From Nocardia arthritidis (GTDB lineage Bacteria > Actinomycetota > Actinomycetes > Mycobacteriales > Mycobacteriaceae), in assembly GCF_011801145.1 (NCBI RefSeq), contig NZ_CP046172.1:9672001-9736000 (forward strand): a stretch of DNA of 64,000 nucleotides. Direction: 5' to 3'. Position 1 is the first letter of the stretch; every line of letters begins with the position of its first letter. The notes beneath the pieces were generated by a model. The model searched no databases, had not been told where the DNA came from, and saw only the letters and a program-made list of their open reading frames with translations. The position numbers were made by a program, and so were the translations under genes. Of the stretch, positions 50,543-59,610 are shown piece by piece.

Positions 50543-51688
50543 ATGGCACTGAGTGCCGGTACCAGAAGGACGGTCGCCTGCCTGCTCGTGGGATTTGGCG
50601 CGTTGTTTCTCGCGGCGACGGTGATGATCCCGACCTACGCCCTCGGCGAACTGGCCAAGACGCCCCTCAACCTCGAAATCACCACCATCGCGACCAACCA
50701 GAGCGGCGAAGAGTCCATGGTGCTGGACTCGAAATCGCTGACGTCGCCGGATGGCTCGGCGAAGGTGGACACCAATGTCCCCCTCGTCTCGCAGCGCTTC
50801 CTCACCGTCGAAAAGCCCTCCGATGCGAACGAGATGACCGTGCAGGCGGGTCAGACGCTGCGCCGCATCGATAAGCAGGGCGACACCGGCCTACTCACCG
50901 CCACCATCGACCGGGTGACCATCGACCGCAAGAACGGTATGCCGGTGGACAAGGACCCGAACGGCGCGATCGCGGTGAGCGTCGACAAGAACCTGGACAG
51001 CGTGCTGGAGCCGGTGCAGCACACCGGTCTGCAGTACCGGTTCCCGATCGGCACCGAGAAGAAGACCTACCCGTACTTCGATCTCAACGCGCGAAAGACC
51101 TTCGATATCAAGTACATCGAAGAGACCGAGATCAACAACCTGAAGGTCTATCACTTCCAGCAGACCATCCCGGTGACCAATCTGAACGACGTCTACCCGA
51201 CGCCCACCAGCAAGCTGACGTTCCCGGCGAAGAAGTGGGGTGTCGAGGGCGACGGCGACATCACGATGTACCGCTTCTACACCAACACCCGTGACGTGTG
51301 GATCGAGCCGGAGACCGGCACCGTCATCAAGGGCGCCGAGCAGATCCACCTGTTCTACGCGCGCAACGGTGACAAGCCGGAGGTCACGGCGCTGAAATCG
51401 CATCTGGTGTTCGACGAGAACACCATCGAATCGCAGATTTCGGTGGCCAAGGAGAATATGGACAAGCTCTCGCTGTACGGCCGGATCCTGCCGATCGTGC
51501 TCGGCGTCGTCGGCGCGATCCTGTTGATCGCCGGCATCATCTTCGGTATCCGCGGCGGTGCGGCGCCGGCCGCGGGCCCGGCTCCCCGGCAGCGGCGCAC
51601 CGGCGGCCCGGCGCCGAAACCCGCGCCCGGTCCACAGGATTCCTACGATCCGCCGACCGAGCAGATAAATATCAACAAGCGCCCGTAA
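50543..51688 (+). CDS. DUF3068 (PorA family) envelope protein
   Basis: A 381-residue protein from ATG 50543 (MALSAGTRRTVACLLVGF) with GGAG upstream. An N-terminal membrane anchor (LVGFGALFLAATVMIPTYA), a beta-rich domain, and a C-terminal helix (ILPIVLGVVGAILLIAGIIF) followed by a Pro-rich cytoplasmic tail (PAPRQRRTGGPAPKPAPG) match DUF3068. The M. tuberculosis counterpart by position is Rv0227c. Function is unknown; it is predicted to act at the cell envelope. Confidence 0.85.
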   Translation: MALSAGTRRTVACLLVGFGALFLAATVMIPTYALGELAKTPLNLEITTIATNQSGEESMVLDSKSLTSPDGSAKVDTNVPLVSQRFLTVEKPSDANEMTVQAGQTLRRIDKQGDTGLLTATIDRVTIDRKNGMPVDKDPNGAIAVSVDKNLDSVLEPVQHTGLQYRFPIGTEKKTYPYFDLNARKTFDIKYIEETEINNLKVYHFQQTIPVTNLNDVYPTPTSKLTFPAKKWGVEGDGDITMYRFYTNTRDVWIEPETGTVIKGAEQIHLFYARNGDKPEVTALKSHLVFDENTIESQISVAKENMDKLSLYGRILPIVLGVVGAILLIAGIIFGIRGGAAPAAGPAPRQRRTGGPAPKPAPGPQDSYDPPTEQININKRP

Positions 51689-51690
51689 CG

Positions 51691-51722
51691 AAATCGGCCC
51701 CCAGGTTGGGGGCCGATTTTCG
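51691..51722 (+). terminator. Intrinsic terminator after the DUF3068 gene
   Basis: AAATCGGCCCCCA and its complement TGGGGGCCGATTT around three bases, followed by TCGTTTT. Confidence 0.85.
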
Positions 51723-51781
51723 TTTTATCCACAATTATTTCCGGCTGTGCGCAACCGAATTTCGGTGCCGCTGTGGATAAT

Positions 51782-52981
51782 TCATCGACGCAAGGCCTGC
51801 CGCCAGGTGATCCGCGCGCCGGTGTGCAAAATGCTGCGCGCATAGATCCGCGCCGCGATCGCGGCGACCAATCCACAGGCCAGCACCATCAGCACCAGCG
51901 AACCAACGATTTCCACCGGCCGCGCCACCCCCGCGGCGATCCGGATCGGCACGATATAGGCCGAAAACGGTGGAATCCAGGTCAGCACCGCGCCGAGGGT
52001 ACTGTCCGGATTCGAGATCGTCGTGATGCCGATGACGTAGGAGGCCATGATGACCAGCAGCAGCGGCGCCGTCGCACCCTGCACCTCCTCCTGGCGCGAC
52101 ACCAGCGAACCCGCCGCCGCGTACAGCATGGAGAACAGCAGATAGCCGAGTACGAACCAGGCCAGCGCCGCGACGAGCGCGCCGATCGCGGTGGCGGAGA
52201 ACGTGATCAACCCGGCGGAACTGCCTGCGACGGCGGCAACCGCGCCGATGAACACCACCTGCACCAGCGCCGCCGCACCGATGCCGAGCACCTTTCCCCA
52301 CAGCAATTGCAGCGGACGCACAGTGGACAACAGCAATTCCACAACCCGGCTGGACTTTTCCTCCACAACGCCCATCGCGACGTACACACCGAAGCTGATC
52401 ACCGACATCACCAGCAGGATCAGCACCACCCACGACATCCGGATCCGCTCGTCACGATGCGGATCCGGCGGCTGCTGCGCCTGCACGGTGACCGTCGCCT
52501 TCGTCACCGCGCCGAGCACCGCCGATTTGTCGATATCGCCCGCGCTCAACGCCTGATCGAGCGCGGCGGCGCGCACCGCACTCGAAAGCACCGCCGCCAG
52601 TGTCGGATCCAGTGATTTCGACACCACGGCGGTATAGCCGCCCGCAGCGGACCCGAGCAGCGCCACGTCCGCCGAACCATCCGAAACCTGTTGGCGTGCT
52701 TGCTCATCCGATAGATCGGCGTGGACGTCGATGTCGAATCCCGCGGCCTTTCCGGTCACCGGCAGCTGTGTGGCCACCGCGGGCTGCGCACCGGCCAGCG
52801 CGATGGTTTCCGTCTTCGGGCCGTCGGTGTGCACGAACGAATAGATCACCGTCGCGGCGATGATGCCCGTCGCCGTGATCAGGATGCCGATCCGGTACGC
52901 CTTGGTCCGCACCTGTGCCAGGAACTCCCGCCGCACCACCAGACCGACGGACCGCAGATACTGCCTATCGGGAAGTTTCAC
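51782..52981 (-). CDS. ABC-2 type transporter permease (NatB-like)
   Basis: A 399-residue protein with GTG 52981 overlapping the ATPase stop (GTGA). One N-terminal membrane helix (IGILITATGIIAATVIYSF), an extracytoplasmic domain, and five helices in the last half (WVVLILLVMSVISFGVYV; LVAALAWFVLGYLLFSML) fit ABC-2 permeases of the Na+-efflux NatB class. The substrate is not evident. Confidence 0.85.
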   Translation of the reverse strand: MKLPDRQYLRSVGLVVRREFLAQVRTKAYRIGILITATGIIAATVIYSFVHTDGPKTETIALAGAQPAVATQLPVTGKAAGFDIDVHADLSDEQARQQVSDGSADVALLGSAAGGYTAVVSKSLDPTLAAVLSSAVRAAALDQALSAGDIDKSAVLGAVTKATVTVQAQQPPDPHRDERIRMSWVVLILLVMSVISFGVYVAMGVVEEKSSRVVELLLSTVRPLQLLWGKVLGIGAAALVQVVFIGAVAAVAGSSAGLITFSATAIGALVAALAWFVLGYLLFSMLYAAAGSLVSRQEEVQGATAPLLLVIMASYVIGITTISNPDSTLGAVLTWIPPFSAYIVPIRIAAGVARPVEIVGSLVLMVLACGLVAAIAARIYARSILHTGARITWRQALRR

Positions 52982-53883
52982 GAGGCGACCACCTCTCGAT
53001 ACAGTTCGGTCAGCGACGGGCGGTACGAGGCGAAGTGGTGCACCGGCCCGGCCGAAAGGGCTTGGCGCAGCACAACTTGGTCGTCGACACCGTCGTCGAG
53101 TTCGAGCACCGTGCGCGGGCCCGCACCATTGCGTTCGGCAGTGTGTGCCAGCACCCGGACACCCGGAATCCCTTCGGCCCATGGCGAATCCGATTCGACC
53201 GATACCGCGAGCCTGCGTTCACCGCGCGACCGCAGCTCGTCGACGGCGCCGACGGCCCGCATCCTTCCCGAGACGATAATGCCGACCCGGTCGCACAGCC
53301 GCTCCACCAGCTCCAGCTGATGACTCGAAAACATCACGGGCACACCGGAATCGGCCTGCTCGCGCAGGACCTCGCTCATCACGTCGACCGCCACCGGATC
53401 CAGCCCGGAGAAGGGCTCGTCCAGCACCAGCAGGGTGGGTCGGTGCACCAGCGCGGCCGTCAACTGCACCCGCTGCTGATTGCCGAGGCTCAATTCCTGC
53501 AGGTACTGCTTGCGTTTCTCGGCGATGCCGAGCCGCTCGGTCCAGTGTTGCATCGCCCGCGTCGCGTCGGCGCGGCTCAGGCCGTGCAGTTCGGCGAGAT
53601 AGATCAGCTGTTCACCCACTCGCATCTTCGGATAGAGCCCGCGTTCCTCCGGCATGTAGCCGAAACGCTGACGCATCGCGAAATCGACCGGCGCACCGTC
53701 GAATCGGACCGTGCCCGCATCGGCGGCCAGCACGCCGAGGATGATCCGCATCGTCGTCGACTTGCCGGCACCGTTACTGCCGACGAATCCGAAGATCTCG
53801 CCGGGCCCGACCGTGAAGCCCAATCCGTCCAGCGCGGTGATCGCGCCGAACCGCTTATCCAGTCCATCCACCTCGAGCACCAC
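52978..53883 (-). CDS. ABC transporter ATP-binding protein
   Basis: A 301-residue protein with GTG 53883 and GGAGG five bases upstream; longer upstream starts lack that site. Walker A is GSNGAGKST, the signature LSLGNQQ, Walker B LLVLDEP and the switch His SSHQLE; LEELTLKFGD-like start LEVDGLDKRFGAITALDG. It powers the adjacent permease, and the two are translationally coupled. Confidence 0.9.
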   Translation of the reverse strand: MVLEVDGLDKRFGAITALDGLGFTVGPGEIFGFVGSNGAGKSTTMRIILGVLAADAGTVRFDGAPVDFAMRQRFGYMPEERGLYPKMRVGEQLIYLAELHGLSRADATRAMQHWTERLGIAEKRKQYLQELSLGNQQRVQLTAALVHRPTLLVLDEPFSGLDPVAVDVMSEVLREQADSGVPVMFSSHQLELVERLCDRVGIIVSGRMRAVGAVDELRSRGERRLAVSVESDSPWAEGIPGVRVLAHTAERNGAGPRTVLELDDGVDDQVVLRQALSAGPVHHFASYRPSLTELYREVVAS

Positions 53884-53984
53884 AACCACCTCCCCACTAC
53901 TCGGCAACTCGGCCAATCTATCCGGAAATCAGAGGTCACCTGTGCAACCGCGAGTGGGAATTCGCGCTCCCCCGATCGCGGGAT

Positions 53985-55796
53985 CTACGGCCGGGACAGG
54001 TCGTCCTCGGCGGCAACGGATTTCACCGCGCCCCGGTCGGCGGTGCGCGACACCGTCGCGGCGACGAGCACGGTGGTCACCGCCGCGACGCCGACGGCGG
54101 CGACGATGGCCCCGGACACCGAGTCGACCGCGGTGCGGATCACGATCACCTCGACCGCGAGCCCCAGCCAGGTGAGCATGGCGAGCGAGGTCCGGTCGCC
54201 CGCGATGGCGGAGAGCAGCGCGCCCTGCAGCACCGCGAGCAGCGCGCCCTGCGACGCGAACAACCACAGCAGGCCCTCGATCGGCGCGTAATCTCGCCCG
54301 GCGAACAGGGGCGCGAGCGGTGCGGCGACGGCGGCACCGAGCACCGCGACCATGCCGATGCCGGACAGCACCGCCAGCGCGTCGCGGACGGCCCGCGCCG
54401 AATGCGCGGGCTGCGCCATCCGGGGATAGAGCACGACCCCGACCGCCTGCGGCAGCCAGAACGCGATCTTCGCCGCGATCGCGCCGAGCGCGTACCGGCT
54501 GGCATCGGCCTCGCCCAGCACCATCCGCACGACGATCAGATCGGCGGATGACAGCGCCATCAACGCCGCCTGCACCTGCGCGGCCCGCAGTACGGGCAGC
54601 ACACCGATGCTTCGAACCACCTTCTGCGACAAGGACTTCGGTTTGGCGCCACGGTCCTCTGCGGTGCCCGAATCGTCGCGGTACCGGCCGTACGCGGCTG
54701 GTCGCGAAGTCTCCCGTTCGGCTTCGTCGAAATCGGCAGCGAATCCACTGGACTCGCCGCGGTCCGGAACCACCGACCCACCCGCCGTCGCCGGGCAGCC
54801 ATCCCGTTCGGCTTCGTCGAAATCGGCAGCGCACCCACCGGACTCGCCACGGGCCGCTACCACCGACCCACCCGCCGTCGCCGGGCAGCCATCCCGTTCG
54901 GCTTCGCCGAAATCGACAGCGCACCCACCGGACTCGCCGCAGACCGGAACCACCGGACCACCCGCCGTCGCCGGGCAGCCATCCCGTTCGGCTTCATCGA
55001 AATCGACAGCGCACCCACCGGACTCGCCGAAGACCGGAACCACCGACCTACCCGCTGCCGCTGGATCCGATTCGACTGCACCGAACTCGGCAGCGAATCC
55101 GCTGGGCTCGCCGCGGTCCGCAACCACCGACCCACCCGCTGCCGCTGGATCCGATTCGACTGCGCCGAACTCGGCGAAAGACCTATCGGATTTAGCGTGC
55201 CACCGGGTCGGCGCACCATCGGTGACCACCCTGGCCAGCACCGCCGCCCCGGCGATACCGACGGCCGCCGCGGTCAACGCCGCGGCCGCACCGCCCCCGA
55301 GTGCGAGCACGACCACCGCAGGCGCGACCCGGGCGATCCCGGCTGCACCGAGCACCACGGCCAACGCACGAAATCTGTTGCTGCCCTGAAGAATTCCCTC
55401 TTCGCCGGATAGCAGGACCAGCACCGGCGCCGCGCCGAGGGCCGCCGCACTCGCGCCGACACCGACATTCAGCAGCATGGTCACCGGCGCGACCAGCATC
55501 GCCGCCACCGCGGCGACGATCACCGCACACCGCCACTGCAACCCACGCAGCGCACCGACACCGACGCCGCGCACCAGCTCCCTGGCCACCACGTTCTGCA
55601 GGGCCAGCGCGGGCACCGCGCACAGCAACTGCACCGCGAGCAGACTCGCGAATCCGCTGTACCCGGCGACCCCCAGCCAGCGCCCGGCCAGCAGCTGCAG
55701 CAGATACCCCGCCGCATTGGCAACCATCGCCCCACCGGTCACCAACGTCAGATCCGCGACAACGGGGCGACGACGGACAGCGGACACGCCAGCCAT
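53985..55796 (-). CDS. Polysaccharide flippase-like membrane protein with repeat-rich loop
   Basis: A 603-residue protein from ATG 55796 (MAGVSAVRRRPVVADLTL); an ATG at 55817 is possible. Membrane helices cluster in residues 15-195 and 395-590 (GGAMVANAAGYLLQLLAG; ADASRYALGAIAAKIAF), with the profile of MATE/Wzx flippases. A cytoplasmic insert of about 190 residues between them carries 30-residue tandem repeats (DGCPATAGGSVV; ESGGCAADFDEAER). It probably flips a lipid-linked glycan for export. It is absent from the corresponding place in M. tuberculosis as I recall it. Confidence 0.78.
   Translation of the reverse strand: MAGVSAVRRRPVVADLTLVTGGAMVANAAGYLLQLLAGRWLGVAGYSGFASLLAVQLLCAVPALALQNVVARELVRGVGVGALRGLQWRCAVIVAAVAAMLVAPVTMLLNVGVGASAAALGAAPVLVLLSGEEGILQGSNRFRALAVVLGAAGIARVAPAVVVLALGGGAAAALTAAAVGIAGAAVLARVVTDGAPTRWHAKSDRSFAEFGAVESDPAAAGGSVVADRGEPSGFAAEFGAVESDPAAAGRSVVPVFGESGGCAVDFDEAERDGCPATAGGPVVPVCGESGGCAVDFGEAERDGCPATAGGSVVAARGESGGCAADFDEAERDGCPATAGGSVVPDRGESSGFAADFDEAERETSRPAAYGRYRDDSGTAEDRGAKPKSLSQKVVRSIGVLPVLRAAQVQAALMALSSADLIVVRMVLGEADASRYALGAIAAKIAFWLPQAVGVVLYPRMAQPAHSARAVRDALAVLSGIGMVAVLGAAVAAPLAPLFAGRDYAPIEGLLWLFASQGALLAVLQGALLSAIAGDRTSLAMLTWLGLAVEVIVIRTAVDSVSGAIVAAVGVAAVTTVLVAATVSRTADRGAVKSVAAEDDLSRP
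54716..55165. repeat. In-frame 90-bp tandem repeat array (about five units)
   Basis: Units near 54716, 54806, 54896, 54986 and 55076 share most bases, including CCGGGCAGCCATCCCGTTCG in three of them; the first three are closest. Period 90 keeps the reading frame (30 codons). A partial sixth unit follows to about 55190. Encodes the loop of the flippase. Confidence 0.85.
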
Positions 55797-55843
55797 CGTC
55801 CCCCATCCGATCCGCATCACGACGACCGGTGGCCGAACACGCG

Positions 55844-56330
55844 CTACCCGGGCCACACCCGTTCCCGCTCGCGGGGACCGACGATGGCGGTTGCGACCAG
55901 CGCGATGAGCCCGAGTGTGGCGACCGCGAATACGACGCCCACAGTCTGCGGACCCATGCCGAAGCGGCGAGCCCTCCCCGATGACGGGCACCGAGATCGC
56001 CAGGTAAGCCACCACGAAGAGCACGAAGGTGACCTCCGAACGGTGGGCGCGACCGCGGCGACGGCGCGCACACCGGCGCTGAACGTCATGCCCCGGCCCG
56101 CTCCCGCGACCAACGCGATGAGCCCGAGTGCGGCGACCGCGAAATACGACGCCCGCGGTCCGCGGACCCATGCCGAAGCGGCGAGCCCTCCCCGATGACG
56201 GGCACCGAGATCGCCAGGTAGGCGGCGGCCGTGGCCGTGGCCTCCACGATGGCGACCGTGGCGGTGGCGGTGGCGGTGAAGATACCCGCCGACAGCTCGG
56301 ACAGAGTCTCGACCAGTGCCGGATCGCCGG
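55844..56330 (-). pseudogene. Decayed MFS transporter fragments, tandemly duplicated
   Basis: Two frames together give an MFS C-terminal pattern: AYLAISVPVIGEG, then RRFGMGPQTVGVVFAVAT with LGLIALVATAIVGPRERE in another frame, so a one-base shift separates them. Upstream, SELSAGIFTATATATVAIVE continues in the first frame. The pattern appears twice in the interval, and the shift lies at the same place in both copies. Too short and broken to encode a transporter. Sits between the flippase gene and the large membrane protein gene. Confidence 0.55.
55893..56220. repeat. Direct repeat of about 115 bp within the MFS remnant
   Basis: 55893-56006 and 56106-56220 are about 93 per cent identical by eye, including CCATGCCGAAGCGGCGAGCC and GATGACGGGCACCGAGATCG. 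The second has one extra A in GCGAAATACGAC. Confidence 0.8.
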
Positions 56331-56362
56331 TCGCCGCCGCCCGGAACGTAGGGTGCTCAAAC

Positions 56363-58396
56363 GTGAGTGACGGCCTTGGATGGCGAGACCGGTTGACGCG
56401 GTGGCTGCCCGCCGGATACAGCGCCGCGCTGGCCCTGCTCATCCTCGGACCGCTGCTGCGGCCGGGCCATCTGCTGTTGCGCGATGCGGTGAGCACGCCG
56501 CGGTCGTATCCGACCGATTCCGCGCTCGGCCTCGGCGATGCGGCGCCGCGGGCGGTGCCACAGGATGCGGCGCTGGCCGCGCTGTCGTCCATCGTCGACG
56601 GTGGGATCGTCGTCAAAGCGATCCTGATCGTCGCGTTGTGCGCGGCCGGATGCGGTGCGGCGGCGCTCGCGCGCGAGCTGCTGCGGCTTCCGGTCGCCGC
56701 GCAGTTGGTGGCCACGACGGTCGCCATCTGGAATCCCTATGTGGCCGAGCGCCTGCTCCAAGGACATTGGAGCCTGCTCACCGGCTATGCCGCACTCCCG
56801 TGGACCGCCTTGGCCGCGTACCGAATTCGGCGCGGGCCGCGCGATATCCGCGATTGGCTCGCGCTGGGCGGCTGTTTCGCGGCGGCCGGGCTGACCCCGA
56901 CCGGAGCGCTATTGGCCGGGGCCACCGCCGTGCTCGTGGTCGGACTGCGGAATATCGGTGCGGCGCTTGCGCTCTCGGCCATCGCCTCGGCACCGTGGCT
57001 GATGGCGACGGCGCTGTCCGGCGCCGGAACCGAGCCATCGGATCCGGCGGGCATCGCGGCCTTCGCGGCCCGCGCCGAACCCGGCCTCGGCACCATCGGC
57101 AGCGTCGCCGGGCTGGGTGGAATATGGAACGCCGACGCCGTACCCGGTTCGCGCACCACCCTTTTCGCGCTGATCGGCACCGCCGCGCTGCTCGCCGTCG
57201 TCGCATCCGGGGTCCGCGCCGTCGCCACCGATATCGACGGTGCCGGTAACGCGTCGACGACTCGGCTGCGTGTCCGCCGAATCCTATTGGTACTGGCGAT
57301 ATTCGCGGTGCTGTTCCCGGCCTTGGGCGCCACCCCCATCGGCCGAGAGCTCTTGGAATGGCTTGTCGCCAACGTGCCCGGCACCGGCCTACTGCGCGAC
57401 ACCCAAAAGTACGTCGCGCTGGCGATGCCCGCATACGCGCTCTGCGCCGCCGCCGGATCCCACGCACTCGCCCAGCGCCTCTCGCAACGCGACCATCGAT
57501 TCGACGAAACACCCGACCTCCCGGATCGGTCTGACGTCACCGCGAACTCGCCCACCACCATCTCTGAGGATCCGTCCGCAGACCCACCCATCGCCGCTGC
57601 GGCCTTGCCGACCTCCTCTACAAGGCCGTCCACCGTCGCGAATTCGTCTGCCCTTCCGGCAAATTCGACGACCACTCTCGTAAGATTCACAACGGCGGTG
57701 CTGTTCGCAGCCCTGCTTATCCTCCCCTTGCCGGATCTTGCTTGGGGCGTGCACGGCGCGATCGAACCGGTGCGCTATCCCGCCGACTGGGCCCAGGTCG
57801 CCGGAAAGCTGGACGGCCCAGGCGATATCGCGGTACTACCCGGCGGAATGTTCCGGAAATTCCCGTACACCGGCACTGCCCCGGTGCTGGATCCGGCACC
57901 CCGGATGCTGCCGAAGGACGTGTTGCAGACCGGTGAGCTCCCGGTGCGCGATCACACCGTCGCTGGCGAGGGCGCCCGGGCCCGGGCCGTGGAATCTCTA
58001 CTTCTGCACGGCGGTTCGGCTCGGGAGCTGGCCGCGCTCGGTGTCGGCTGGGTACTTGTGGAACAGCACACCCCCGGCCCCCTGGGCGATTCGAAAAATA
58101 CTGTCGCCCAATTGAATTCGGTTTACTCCGGCCACAACCTCACGCTGTACCGAGTCCCGGGCGCCGTAGATCGCCAACATGCGTCGGCATTCCAACGCGC
58201 ACTCGCCTATGCGGCACACATTCTTTGGGCCGCATTGCTTGCCGCCGGGCTATTGTCGGCGATACCTAAGGTGCGGGCGGAATCAGCCCCGACCGATACT
58301 CCCCCCGCGCCGCCGCGGCGAGCACCTCGTACACTCCGTTTCCCGTTTGCTCCCAAGAGAATTCGCGGGCGCGGGCGCGGGCCTTCTCGCCCATGA
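56363..58396 (+). CDS. Large multi-spanning membrane protein, Rv0226c-like
   Basis: A 677-residue protein from GTG 56363 (MSDGLGWRDRLTRWLPAG); longer upstream frames run through the MFS remnant. About ten membrane helices (YSAALALLILGPLLRPGH; LLAVVASGVRAVATD) and a large extracytoplasmic portion near the C-terminus. By position it corresponds to M. tuberculosis Rv0226c. It may belong to GT-C type glycan-modifying enzymes, which is uncertain. Its last 131 bases overlap the convergent glycosyltransferase gene and encode a Pro/Arg-rich tail. Confidence 0.75.
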   Translation: MSDGLGWRDRLTRWLPAGYSAALALLILGPLLRPGHLLLRDAVSTPRSYPTDSALGLGDAAPRAVPQDAALAALSSIVDGGIVVKAILIVALCAAGCGAAALARELLRLPVAAQLVATTVAIWNPYVAERLLQGHWSLLTGYAALPWTALAAYRIRRGPRDIRDWLALGGCFAAAGLTPTGALLAGATAVLVVGLRNIGAALALSAIASAPWLMATALSGAGTEPSDPAGIAAFAARAEPGLGTIGSVAGLGGIWNADAVPGSRTTLFALIGTAALLAVVASGVRAVATDIDGAGNASTTRLRVRRILLVLAIFAVLFPALGATPIGRELLEWLVANVPGTGLLRDTQKYVALAMPAYALCAAAGSHALAQRLSQRDHRFDETPDLPDRSDVTANSPTTISEDPSADPPIAAAALPTSSTRPSTVANSSALPANSTTTLVRFTTAVLFAALLILPLPDLAWGVHGAIEPVRYPADWAQVAGKLDGPGDIAVLPGGMFRKFPYTGTAPVLDPAPRMLPKDVLQTGELPVRDHTVAGEGARARAVESLLLHGGSARELAALGVGWVLVEQHTPGPLGDSKNTVAQLNSVYSGHNLTLYRVPGAVDRQHASAFQRALAYAAHILWAALLAAGLLSAIPKVRAESAPTDTPPAPPRRAPRTLRFPFAPKRIRGRGRGPSRP

Positions 58397-59432
58397 CGGT
58401 GCGGGTCGCGGGGTCGTCGAGCAGTTCGCCGACCGCGTCGGTCAATTGTGCGATGTCGTCGACCAGGATTCCGGTGACGCCGTCGACGACGGAGTCGGTG
58501 AGCCCGCGGGAGGCGCGGTAGCCGATGGTCGGCACGCCGTGCTGTGCCGCCTCGATGACGGCGAGCCCCCAGCCCTCCTTGCGCGAGGGCAGCACGTGCA
58601 CCCATGCGCGGGAAAGCAATTCGTGTTTGCGGCGCTCGTCGACGTGGCCGTGGAAGGTGACGGCGTCGGCGATGCCGAGTGCGGCGGCGTCGGCGGCGAG
58701 ATTGTCGGCCCACCAGCCGCCGCCGACAACGTCCAGGTGCAGATCGGGAATCCGGGTCCGCAGCCGAGCCACCGCGGCCAGCGCGTCCTCGATCTGCTTG
58801 TGTGGCACCAGCCGGGAGAGCACGACGACGCGCGGTCGCGCGGAACGGGTTTCGGCGGCGCCGGTCGGCGCGTCAGCGGGTACCGGTTCGGCGCCGTTGC
58901 GCACCACCGCGATTCGTGCTCGGTCGACGCCGAGGGTGGCCAGTTCCTCGGCCGAGGGCAGCGAAACGGTGAGGTATTGATTGCGCCGGTGCACCCGCGG
59001 GGACAGCCGTGATTCGATCCACCAGCCGATCCGGCCGACCAGCCGGCCGGCCACCGGCCATTGCTCCCGATGTCCGTGATGCACCAGGACCACCGATGGC
59101 GCACCGGTCGCAGCCGTGGCGAAGAACGGGATTCCGTTCTGGGTGTCGATCACCGCGTCGGGTCGCAGGCCGCGCAGCGGACCGAGACCGAGCCTGCCGA
59201 ACAGGATGGCGGCGAGTGCGCGCGGGTAGACGGTGTAGCGCCCGCCGCCGCGGCTGATCTCGATGCCGTCGATCCGCTCGCGCCGCGGCGCGCCGGGATA
59301 GCGGGCGGTGCGCAGCGTGACCTTGACCCCGCGCGCGGACAGCCGGGCCCCTACCTGCTCGAGGTACCGTTCGCTGCCGCCGCCCTGTGGGTGCCCGGTG
59401 TCACGCCAGCAGAGCAGGAGGACTTCGCGCAC
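58266..59432 (-). CDS. GT4-family glycosyltransferase, Rv0225-like
   Basis: A 388-residue protein from GTG 59432 (MREVLLLCWRDTGHPQGG). The N-terminal Rossmann fold opens with GGGSERYLEQVGARLSAR; the C-terminal GT4 domain has VLSRLVPHKQIEDALAAV and the nucleotide-sugar motif PSRKEGWGLAVIEAAQHG with the catalytic Glu pair. Position matches M. tuberculosis Rv0225. It probably acts on a lipid-linked or envelope glycan; the donor is unknown. Confidence 0.88.
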   Translation of the reverse strand: MREVLLLCWRDTGHPQGGGSERYLEQVGARLSARGVKVTLRTARYPGAPRRERIDGIEISRGGGRYTVYPRALAAILFGRLGLGPLRGLRPDAVIDTQNGIPFFATAATGAPSVVLVHHGHREQWPVAGRLVGRIGWWIESRLSPRVHRRNQYLTVSLPSAEELATLGVDRARIAVVRNGAEPVPADAPTGAAETRSARPRVVVLSRLVPHKQIEDALAAVARLRTRIPDLHLDVVGGGWWADNLAADAAALGIADAVTFHGHVDERRKHELLSRAWVHVLPSRKEGWGLAVIEAAQHGVPTIGYRASRGLTDSVVDGVTGILVDDIAQLTDAVGELLDDPATRTVMGEKARARAREFSWEQTGNGVYEVLAAAARGEYRSGLIPPAP

Positions 59433-59610
59433 GGTGGAGCTCTCTCGGTCGGAGACGGATGTAGCGCCTCACCATAACCCGACCGTCTATCGATCGGCCC
59501 GGCCCACACGGACAATCCCGGGGTCCGGACCGCGGAAACCCGACTGGACCATCGCGATAGTGTCCACCTGAGCCGGATGCACCGCGACACGCTGTGCGAC
59601 ACTCGGCGCC

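Noticed and set aside
54716..55165. CRISPR-like regular repeat
   Set aside because: The 90-bp repeats are contiguous, in frame with a membrane protein and have no unique spacers or cas genes nearby.
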